Under the pieces are notes generated by a model. That model was given only the letters and a program-made list of their open reading frames with translations. It had not been told where the DNA came from and searched no databases. A program made the position numbers and the translations under genes. Shown here piece by piece: positions 1-6,708 of a stretch of 8,771 nucleotides of DNA. The stretch comes from Candidatus Bathyarchaeota archaeon. GTDB taxonomy: Archaea > Thermoproteota > Bathyarchaeia > Bathyarchaeales > DTEX01. Within the stretch, counting starts at the first letter, position 1. Each line of letters opens with the position of its first letter. The stretch is taken from the NCBI GenBank assembly GCA_021158305.1, contig JAGGUU010000123.1, positions 1 through 8,771 on the forward strand, in the 5' to 3' direction.

Positions 1-499
1 CTATAACATATCTTGTATGCCACATCTCGATTTTCCAAATCAATAGGAGCAACGCTCGGATGAATGGTTGATGAGCTCTTTGGTATCTTAATGATCTTTC
101 CACATCTCCGTCAATACGAAATACGATCTTTCGGCGTCTTGTAAAACATCCCAAACATTTCGCTATGAAACGGTCAATTAGACCATTAACCTGTACTATA
201 TCAGAGCGCCTTGCGAGATACAGATATAACTTAATAAATTCCAGCAACTTCAAAAGGTCTCTTAGATAGTTATCACTATAAGAGCCCGCTTCGTATAAAC
301 GAACTACTTTTCGGTCGTACTTATAAATTTTCTGCATGTTTCGCCGTCGCTCCTTTAAACCTAAAACATACACGTCCACGCCTAAGCGAGCGAGACCATG
401 AGAAACAGCATGAATATAAGTCTGTCCACCACCAAGCTCAGTCTGCAGAGGCTTAAAACATACAAAAAGCACTTTCATCTTCTTCAACCACAAGCTCAT
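1..499 (-). CDS. GT4-type (GT-B fold) glycosyltransferase, N-terminal part, cut by the left edge
   Basis: Probably transfers a sugar from a nucleotide-activated donor to a glycan or lipid-linked acceptor at the cytoplasmic face of the membrane. About 166 codons are visible; GT4 enzymes usually have 350-420 residues, so the donor-binding C-terminal domain lies off the left edge. What is seen: the start MKVLFVCFKPL is a typical first Rossmann strand, followed by ELGGGQTYIHAVSHGLARLG, the glycine-rich loop and helix of GT4 N-terminal domains, then VDVYVLGL, a DIVQVNG stretch (compare the common DIVHVHG) and IVFRIDGDVE. The start is uncertain: ATG at 499 (MSLWLKKMKVL) is the most upstream in-frame start, while ATG at 478 (MKVLFV) fits the family better. 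Neither has a well-spaced Shine-Dalgarno. It has its own promoter in the gap after the giant membrane protein. The family call is firm; donor and acceptor cannot be told. Confidence 0.8.
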   Translation of the reverse strand, partial: MSLWLKKMKVLFVCFKPLQTELGGGQTYIHAVSHGLARLGVDVYVLGLKERRRNMQKIYKYDRKVVRLYEAGSYSDNYLRDLLKLLEFIKLYLYLARRSDIVQVNGLIDRFIAKCLGCFTRRRKIVFRIDGDVERSLRYQRAHQPFIRALLLLIWKIEMWHTRYVI

Positions 500-520
500 A
501 CCTGATGCATAGAAGGCTTT

Positions 521-525
521 CCTCC
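521..525 (-). promoter_or_regulatory. Shine-Dalgarno GGAGG in the leader of the glycosyltransferase gene
   Basis: GGAGG reads on the minus strand from 525 to 521. It is 10 nt before an ATG at 510 that opens a four-codon frame (MHQV, stop), and 21 nt before the glycosyltransferase ATG at 499. The spacing therefore suits the mini-frame better than the gene. The TGA of the mini-frame overlaps the ATG at 499, so ribosomes could pass from one to the other. The motif is directly visible; its use is inference. Confidence 0.4.
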
Positions 526-563
526 AATTATAAGTAATCCTCTTTATGATGCCTTTTTCAAAA

Positions 564-578
564 TATTTAAAGTTTTTC
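564..578 (-). promoter_or_regulatory. Archaeal promoter (BRE plus TATA box) for the glycosyltransferase gene
   Basis: Read on the minus strand, the segment is GAAAAACTTTAAATA. The A-rich GAAAAAC matches a BRE and the TTTAAATA that follows matches an archaeal TATA box. Transcription would start about 25 nt downstream, near 540-544, giving a leader of about 40 nt before ATG 499, long enough to hold the GGAGG at 521-525. It lies in the gap between the stop of the large membrane protein and the glycosyltransferase, as an independent promoter should. Confidence 0.55.
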
Positions 579-757
579 GATTGGGCTTTGTTATCAGATT
601 TAAGAGATTTTTATAACGAATAGGAGATTTCAAGGCGTTTTCTGCCTCCAAAGGCCGGGATTGACAAGCATAAAGGCTAATAATATGATAGCTCTGACCT
701 ATCCCTCTATGTTGCTTAAGCGGTTTATTCAATATAAGAATAATTAATGACATTAAC

Positions 758-3700
758 TTAAGCGTTCTTCTGGTTTCGTTTTCCCATATTCATAGCTTCA
801 TAGCCTAAACCTTTGTGGCGGGTATGAACCCAACCTTCGGGCGGACGATAATGTTTTCTGATTATTTGATAGGGTATGAGATACAGAAATGATATTCCAT
901 AGAATATAATGCTGGCATATTCGCCGATAATGACATCGAGCGTTTTGCCAAACTTAAAGATTATTTTAAGCGTTGAACTTCTCTGCGGAAAAACGAGCAT
1001 TGTATGCGGCCCCGCAAGAAATATCTTCAGTCTTTCTCCCGTGTTCTTGACGATTGCCTCCCAGCCTGGATAGTACGTCATCTTGAACCATACAGCATCA
1101 TCCGCGGAGAGACCGGATAAATCGACCTCGTATTCGTCGGTTGAGAGAATCTTAAGATCCCCGCTACGGATTTCTCTAATTGAAGTTGAGGTATGAGACG
1201 TGAAGAAGCGCATCAAATAGACAAGTAGGTGAGCTCCTTCAGGATCTTCTATTCGCATAATTTGATATGGCAGACTCATCCCGCTCCATATTATCCAGCC
1301 ATTATACTTCTTCATTCGCACCATAAGAGAATTGTTATTCTCATCCCAAGCAATTATCTCAGCTCCACCTTTTAGTTCCTTCGCATATAGAATCTGAGCG
1401 GCTTTTACATCCTTGAATGGTGAATATTTGATATCTCCGAGAGCTGATGAAAACTTAAGTTTGAGGTTTGAAGTCCCTTTAACCATGCCCTTTACTGGAA
1501 TTAAATCTGCCACTTTACTGGGAAGCATGGATGGGATATCGCCCATGTCAAATAAAACGACCCCTCCATTTCTGAGGTATGAATCAATTAAGGAAACATA
1601 TGTATTTTCATTCCGAACTAGAATATCTGAAATGTATATGAGATCGAAGTGTTTCAGGTCTCCTGATGTAAAGTCTTCTAGATATTCTCCTCCATCTACG
1701 ATAATCGGCTCGGTATCCCCTGAGAGAGCTATTGAAGTAAACAAGTAAGAATAATGAGATTTTGGGCCAACATGGAAGATTAATAGTGCTCTCTTCGGGA
1801 CGATCTCAACGATTGAAGATTTGAAACTTGGAAATTCATATAGTCCGGGCATATCTGTCTTTTTAAGCCCCTTTAACATTTCCAAGAAATATCTAACATT
1901 ATAGTTTCTGGAGAAATAAGGCAGGTATCTGATATCCTTCTTGTATAATACATAATACCAGAATTTGTATGCGAATTCGTTCAGTATATACATGCTCTCA
2001 ATAGAACCTCCTCCCGACTGCCAGACATTAGATTTAAGATTTAGATCATAGCCCATGCTCGTTCCAACTCGTTCGCCGAGCTCCACCTTATGATCTAAGG
2101 CATCATTCCAAGGTGGGATATGAGTGACGGAGAATGGATCAATAGAAATGATGAGTGACGAAACTACTGATGAGAGAACCATTAATCCAATAAAGAATGT
2201 TAAAGTTGTCTTTGAACGATAATAACTAGACAGTATTTCCGTGTATGATTGAAGCAGAGCCGAGAGGGCGAAACCTCCTGCAATTGATCCGAAGAGGGCG
2301 AAAAACAAGGTGAATCTACCAGATGGTATGAAGGATATTCCATAGCCTGTGCAGCGTACAAAAAGGTGAAATATCAGGCTGAAGATCGTCATGTAAAAGC
2401 TCCAGATAGCCCTCCTTCTTCTCGCCTTAATGAAAAAAGGTGTGCTTAGGAATATTAGCGTAAAATGACAGATCCCTGGAGTTGTTATTGTAAAGCCTGA
2501 TATACCACTGATATTTAGTATTGCCTCTGGCAGTGATATTGGAGTAACAATAGACGTTAGAACAGACTTAGTAATTGTTGCCGAACTCATCCGTGTACTG
2601 ACATAGAATGGTATCAGCCACCATGCTGATGATGCAAATGCCGAAACGGCTGACAGTACCGCGAACTTAAAGATGGTTAGAGTATATTTGGGAGGTTGAC
2701 CGCCAGTCCTTGGAATAAGAAGCAATTCTCTATGGCGCATAGTCATGAAGATCGATATGAGAACAAAGAAGATTACGAGACAAATCGCATTAGGGAGATA
2801 TGTTAGAGTCATTATGCCATAAGCCAGTCCAGTTAGGAGTGCATAACTCAATTTCTTCTTGCTTAATCCTTTGATATATAGAGCCAATGGAAGAGGAGAG
2901 AGAAGAAGAGAAGAGATGTTTGGGTATGATCCGGTCGCCCAATATGAGTAGAGGTTGTAGGATGTTACGAATAGTAAAGCTGCGGAGACCGCTCCGAATC
3001 TTGGAAGATCCAATTCCCTAGCGAGAAAGTACAGAGAGACCGCTCCAATTGAAAAAATCAGTGGAGTATAAATAGTAATTGATAATGAAATAATCTCGCT
3101 CGTAGAGAGGCTGGGAAATATACGTGAGATCAATAAGCCAAGTAGGGCGAGGGAATAGTGGAAGCCCCCAGAGTAAACCCTGAGAAAAGGCACTCCGAAA
3201 TACCAATAAGGATTCCATCTTGGAAAAACTGGAAAACTACTCATTATAATGCGGACTCTGGAGAGATGCATACTAACATCTGGTCCCGAGGTAGGACCCC
3301 TAAAATAGTATAAGATTATCGAAGATGTTACAGCAACGATTATCAAGATATCTATAAGCGTATTAGTAGTTTTAAACTTCTTTTCAGATACTCTGCCTAC
3401 GGATACATCACGTTCAATCATCCTGCTAACTCTGGAACCATGTTGTATTGCCAGTGCACCTTTGCCCTTTAAGATTTCCCTCACCAAGAACATCATCATG
3501 GTTATTGCTGTAATCGAGCTTATCACGATCCCTACATAATCATACCACTGCATCGAGAAATACAATGTTAGCGTATGCTTGCCACTCGGAACCTTTACCG
3601 CCATCAAGCTCAGATAGCTATATATCTTCGCAGATTTTGATCCATCTATGATGACGTTCCAAGCAGGATAATAAGCCTCACTCACAAATATGTAGGGAGC

Positions 3701-5938
3701 TGAAGTATTATACTCAATAATAATCTTTTCTGGTTCTCTATGAATTAGCTTTGCATAGCCGTCTACAGGGAGCTCGCAAATGCTTCCAGTAGAGAAATAA
3801 TTAATAATGTTTCCTAGAAGCTTTGCCTCCTCATAATTGTAATGATACATCATGTGGAGAAAGAAGTTGAAACCTACAAAGACGACTTTTCCATGCTCGA
3901 TATTCTTTACTCCCAGTACGGGGTTACCATCAGCGTAGGCATAAACTTCATCGAGACCCTTATAAATGGTATATTCCCAGGGATTACCCATCCATTCAGG
4001 CTTGGAGAATCCAGATACATTCACATTCATCAGAAATTTTCTTCCCTCTTCAGTAAAGTTCCATTCAACATGATCATGAGATCGACTAATTATTGATTTT
4101 ACCCCGAAAAGTTCACCTTCTTCATCAATTGAGTTGTAAGTGTCTACAATTATCGTCTTTCCCTCCTTAAGAAGACTAAGTAAAATATCCATGCTAGGTC
4201 TGCTATCATAGCCATACATCAGAATAACATCATATTTTTTGAGATCTTCAAGGGATGGATCCCCCTCTAACTTTACAAGGATGCTCCTTAAGTGCGGCAT
4301 CATCTCATTTAAACCATTAACAGCCTGAATATAGCGTGAGACTACTAGGACTTTACCCAACTTTATGGGTTTAGTATACTTGGGCGGGGGGATAATCTGA
4401 TAAACTTTATACTTGCCACGCGAAAGAATCATTTTGCAATTTGAATCCGGTTTTATTGTAGAAGAATCGTCGGAGGAGATGATGTACGCCACATCCATAA
4501 TTCTATAAAGGTTCATCAAAAAATCAGTTTTCTGGCCTTCAGGAATGTAGTTTCTCCATACACGGATCCAGAACCAAGGAATCTGGGAAGATTCGGGAAA
4601 ACCTATACGGATTGGTTTTCCATGCCAAACTGGCGAAAAAACGGATCCTTCAACTCTATGATTGGGATAAGAACGTAACATTTTACATATTTCTATATAA
4701 TCAGAGGCTGGTTTATTAGCTGAATAGCATGCTTTTGCGTATGCTTGAGATTCGATTATTAAAGGATATAAAAGAAGAATAAAAAGTGCGGCAATCGATA
4801 AAGATTTAAAAATTCTAACTCTCTTATATGAGCCTTTTCTCTCTAAAAATTCTTTAAACATAACGATGTTTGCTCCTATAACTACTGAAAGAAGAAAGTC
4901 TATCATGACAGAGAAGCGTACTGGATTAATAAAATTAGCTAGTGGAAAGTTTAAGAAAAACCACCATGTATAAGGAGAATTCTTCCCCAAAGACCATAAC
5001 ATGCATATCGCTGAAGTAAGTAAGTATGGCATATAAGTCCATTTACGCCTAATTAAGATGAATATAAGGGATAATAATGCGAAAATTATGTGATATACAC
5101 CTATACGGTTAGGGAGGGAAGATAGTGTTAAATGTTCCCACCACATTTTTGTATATTCATATGTAATCATTCTGTTCTTCATTATATACGCTGGTAAAAG
5201 CCAAAAAGCTGATAAACCTATAGACAAAAATATAGATAAACCAAGCTTTAGCAGGATACGCAGAGATTTTATGCTTTGTTCTGTCCTTATTATGAGAGTT
5301 CTAAAAAGCCACATGAACAAGAGAGTATAGCAAATAATTAAAAATGCGAATATATGCGTTAGAATTGATAATGCTAAGACTATACTGAGAGGTATTACAT
5401 GTCTAATTTGCCATCCTTCTTTCAATATTTCCTCGAAGCATAAAAAGGCTAATGGAATGAAAATCATTGTTCCAAATCCTATAGGAAAGGCTCCTAACCA
5501 GACACTATATCCGAAAAAGAAGGGATTTAAGGCAAAGTATACTGCAGAAATAAAGGCGGCAAAGTGATTTCTTACAACACGTCGCATGTATATATAAGTG
5601 AAAACTCCTCCGAGAAAACTGGCTCCTTCCAAAGCAAGTATATATCCTATATATACATTGTTGAAGATTATTGTAATTAGAGCGGCTACAAAATAGCTAA
5701 ACGGAGGGTAAAACTGATGTATTGGATATCCACAGAGCCAATAAGGATCCCACGATGGAAGTTTTCCGTAATGCTTTAAAGATTCTGCTGTGAACCATAT
5801 CTTCTCGGCGTGACCATAATTGTCACACCAGCCCGGCATCCCGCCAGACCACATTGGAATATTGATGTAGGATACTATTACGCCTAATGCAACTATAAAT
5901 AGAAGATCTATGAGAAACGATGTATTCTTAGTATTCAT
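758..5938 (-). CDS. Giant two-module GT-C-like membrane protein (PTPS_related type), internally duplicated
   Basis: Predicted polytopic membrane protein of 1726 residues, probably a lipid-linked-sugar glycosyltransferase or relative; the substrate is unknown. Module 1 (about 1-819) has roughly 11 membrane helices to about residue 395, a soluble Rossmann/ThuA-like domain at about 527-640, a beta domain with YYPAW (756-760) and a closing helix (801-819). A basic linker (820-858) leads to module 2 (about 859-1726) with the same order: about 11 helices, Rossmann-like domain from about 1380, YYPGW (1622-1626), closing helix and a basic tail. Shared motifs are D39xxxH43 with D887xxxH891, PSWDPYW (61-67) with PRWNPYW (906-912), and WLLPAY (246-251) with WLIPFY (1107-1112). 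The opening motif resembles Pfam PTPS_related membrane proteins, usually far shorter; the pterin name is misleading. An in-frame TGA nine bases before ATG 5938 fixes the start. Module boundaries are by eye. Confidence 0.85.
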   Translation of the reverse strand: MNTKNTSFLIDLLFIVALGVIVSYINIPMWSGGMPGWCDNYGHAEKIWFTAESLKHYGKLPSWDPYWLCGYPIHQFYPPFSYFVAALITIIFNNVYIGYILALEGASFLGGVFTYIYMRRVVRNHFAAFISAVYFALNPFFFGYSVWLGAFPIGFGTMIFIPLAFLCFEEILKEGWQIRHVIPLSIVLALSILTHIFAFLIICYTLLFMWLFRTLIIRTEQSIKSLRILLKLGLSIFLSIGLSAFWLLPAYIMKNRMITYEYTKMWWEHLTLSSLPNRIGVYHIIFALLSLIFILIRRKWTYMPYLLTSAICMLWSLGKNSPYTWWFFLNFPLANFINPVRFSVMIDFLLSVVIGANIVMFKEFLERKGSYKRVRIFKSLSIAALFILLLYPLIIESQAYAKACYSANKPASDYIEICKMLRSYPNHRVEGSVFSPVWHGKPIRIGFPESSQIPWFWIRVWRNYIPEGQKTDFLMNLYRIMDVAYIISSDDSSTIKPDSNCKMILSRGKYKVYQIIPPPKYTKPIKLGKVLVVSRYIQAVNGLNEMMPHLRSILVKLEGDPSLEDLKKYDVILMYGYDSRPSMDILLSLLKEGKTIIVDTYNSIDEEGELFGVKSIISRSHDHVEWNFTEEGRKFLMNVNVSGFSKPEWMGNPWEYTIYKGLDEVYAYADGNPVLGVKNIEHGKVVFVGFNFFLHMMYHYNYEEAKLLGNIINYFSTGSICELPVDGYAKLIHREPEKIIIEYNTSAPYIFVSEAYYPAWNVIIDGSKSAKIYSYLSLMAVKVPSGKHTLTLYFSMQWYDYVGIVISSITAITMMMFLVREILKGKGALAIQHGSRVSRMIERDVSVGRVSEKKFKTTNTLIDILIIVAVTSSIILYYFRGPTSGPDVSMHLSRVRIIMSSFPVFPRWNPYWYFGVPFLRVYSGGFHYSLALLGLLISRIFPSLSTSEIISLSITIYTPLIFSIGAVSLYFLARELDLPRFGAVSAALLFVTSYNLYSYWATGSYPNISSLLLSPLPLALYIKGLSKKKLSYALLTGLAYGIMTLTYLPNAICLVIFFVLISIFMTMRHRELLLIPRTGGQPPKYTLTIFKFAVLSAVSAFASSAWWLIPFYVSTRMSSATITKSVLTSIVTPISLPEAILNISGISGFTITTPGICHFTLIFLSTPFFIKARRRRAIWSFYMTIFSLIFHLFVRCTGYGISFIPSGRFTLFFALFGSIAGGFALSALLQSYTEILSSYYRSKTTLTFFIGLMVLSSVVSSLIISIDPFSVTHIPPWNDALDHKVELGERVGTSMGYDLNLKSNVWQSGGGSIESMYILNEFAYKFWYYVLYKKDIRYLPYFSRNYNVRYFLEMLKGLKKTDMPGLYEFPSFKSSIVEIVPKRALLIFHVGPKSHYSYLFTSIALSGDTEPIIVDGGEYLEDFTSGDLKHFDLIYISDILVRNENTYVSLIDSYLRNGGVVLFDMGDIPSMLPSKVADLIPVKGMVKGTSNLKLKFSSALGDIKYSPFKDVKAAQILYAKELKGGAEIIAWDENNNSLMVRMKKYNGWIIWSGMSLPYQIMRIEDPEGAHLLVYLMRFFTSHTSTSIREIRSGDLKILSTDEYEVDLSGLSADDAVWFKMTYYPGWEAIVKNTGERLKIFLAGPHTMLVFPQRSSTLKIIFKFGKTLDVIIGEYASIIFYGISFLYLIPYQIIRKHYRPPEGWVHTRHKGLGYEAMNMGKRNQKNA

Positions 5939-6255
5939 CCTGATTCAATCCTTACTATTTATGATCTAAAATCGCTTACTGTTGGAAATAATTTTTTAAA
6001 AATTACCCATTTACTCATAAATAAGATTTCGTGACAAGCCTTTTTTAGAGTCGTTGCTTCGGACTTAAGACGGCCTCTTAGAATTGCTAGAAAGACATGC
6101 CTTAAGCAGTTAGTGTAGATGGTTAAGCTTTTGGAGAATGTCTATTGATCATCTTTAGCGTTATTTGAGTCCACCTCGTTCCATGACCCTTCACTATAGT
6201 AGAGCCGTATCTAAGTCTGCCTCGATCTGAATGGCTAATCCACGGCGCTTTGTTT
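5939..6255. other. 317-nt intergenic region without a recognisable gene
   Basis: It lies between the hsp20 stop and the start of the giant membrane protein. Both strands have only very short open frames with no ribosome binding site, and no tRNA or box C/D pattern was convincing. The part next to the membrane protein gene (about 5940-6030) is AT-rich and looks like promoter and leader sequence. The rest (about 6035-6255) is of mixed composition, with several CTTAAG or TTAAG words but no strong hairpin. It probably includes the 3' end of the hsp20 transcript. Confidence 0.6.
5991..6008 (-). promoter_or_regulatory. Possible archaeal promoter for the giant membrane protein gene
   Basis: On the minus strand, GGGTAAT followed by TTTTAAAAAAT resembles a BRE and TATA box. 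It would start transcription near 5971, with a leader of about 33 nt before ATG 5938. A second candidate, CTTATTTATG at about 6016-6025 behind GAAAT, would give a leader of about 55 nt. The region is AT-rich, so such matches arise easily; which is used cannot be decided by eye. The leader holds only a weak AAGGA about 10 nt before the ATG. Confidence 0.35.
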
Positions 6256-6693
6256 TTACTCCACCTTTATCTCGTAGCCTTTCTTTCTCGGGAGGATTAT
6301 TTCCAGTATCCCCCTTCTGAATCTGGCCTTAGCTCTGCTCGTGTCAACGGGGACTGGAAGCGGAACTCTGCAGCTGAAGCGTGAGAATTCTCCTCTTCTA
6401 TGAGTAACTCCGAAATCCTCAAAGTTTATTTTAACCCTCATCTTTGCGGTTATCTCGATTAAATCATCCGATATTCCGCTGACCCTTATGCTTTGTGGAT
6501 CAGCTTTCGGAAGATCAGCTGTCACGATAACCCTGTCCGGGGCTACTGAGACATCGCATAATGGCTCAAGTGAGTGTGTGCTTACATCCCAGCTAGGTCT
6601 CTCCACCATTTGGTCAAGCATCTCCTCAGCGATTGCTTCCAGCTCATCCACATGTTCGCGTATTATGTCAAAGATTGATCTTCTCCTTCTCAT
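6256..6693 (-). CDS. hsp20: Small heat shock protein, Hsp20/alpha-crystallin family
   Basis: ATP-independent cytoplasmic chaperone that holds unfolding proteins in large oligomers until refolding or degradation. The 145 residues fit archaeal Hsp20 length. The N-terminal arm opens with four arginines and SIFDIIREH, followed by an acidic amphipathic helix. The alpha-crystallin domain runs from about 44 (PLCDVSV) to 135 and includes VTADLPKAD (57-65), RRGEFSRFSCRVPLP (about 99-113) and the family signature A123xxxxG128IL130 followed by EIILPRKK. The tail contains I142-K-V144, which matches the I-x-I/V motif that docks neighbouring dimers. It sits 13 nt after the PAC2 gene, with its ribosome binding site overlapping that gene's stop, so it is almost certainly co-transcribed with it. 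No separate heat-shock promoter is visible directly upstream. Family assignment is secure. Confidence 0.93.
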   Translation of the reverse strand: MRRRRSIFDIIREHVDELEAIAEEMLDQMVERPSWDVSTHSLEPLCDVSVAPDRVIVTADLPKADPQSIRVSGISDDLIEITAKMRVKINFEDFGVTHRRGEFSRFSCRVPLPVPVDTSRAKARFRRGILEIILPRKKGYEIKVE

Positions 6694-6702
6694 CTCTCTC
6701 CG

Positions 6703-6708
6703 CCTCCT
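6703..6708 (-). promoter_or_regulatory. Strong Shine-Dalgarno AGGAGG of hsp20
   Basis: AGGAGG ends 9 nt before the hsp20 ATG at 6693 and overlaps the TAG stop codon of the PAC2 gene (6707-6709). A ribosome finishing PAC2 would cover this site, so translation of the two genes may be coupled. It confirms the hsp20 start. Confidence 0.75.

Noticed and set aside
644..655. Small inverted repeat GCCT/AGGC that might be a terminator for the giant gene
   Set aside because: The stem is only four base pairs and no run of T follows on the minus strand. Archaeal ends usually use T-rich stretches, and the T-rich segment just after the stop (about 720-757) is a more likely end.
544..753. Minus-strand 69-residue open frame in the gap between the giant membrane protein and the glycosyltransferase
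   Set aside because: It has no Shine-Dalgarno, no recognisable domain, and runs through the BRE/TATA promoter of the next gene (564-578). Its composition is that of AT-rich spacer.
1413..1748. Plus-strand open frame of 111 residues (and similar ones at 3842-4096 and 8109-8405)
   Set aside because: All are antisense to secure coding sequence, lack family motifs and have no ribosome binding site that I can see.
3018..3218. Minus-strand 66-residue open frame inside the giant gene in another frame
   Set aside because: It lies wholly within the conserved start of module 2, where the main frame carries the family motifs; no sign of a frameshift.
758..5938. Reading the giant protein as a 6-pyruvoyl-tetrahydropterin synthase because of the PTPS_related family name
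   Set aside because: It has no soluble pterin synthase fold or its zinc-binding histidine pattern. The many membrane helices and the external-loop motif point to GT-C-like proteins; the family name is historical.
6105..6190. tRNA-like words (GTGTAGATGGTTAAGC resembling a D-arm) in the intergenic region
   Set aside because: No matching acceptor stem or GTTCRANNC T-loop follows at the right distance, and no anticodon stem can be formed.
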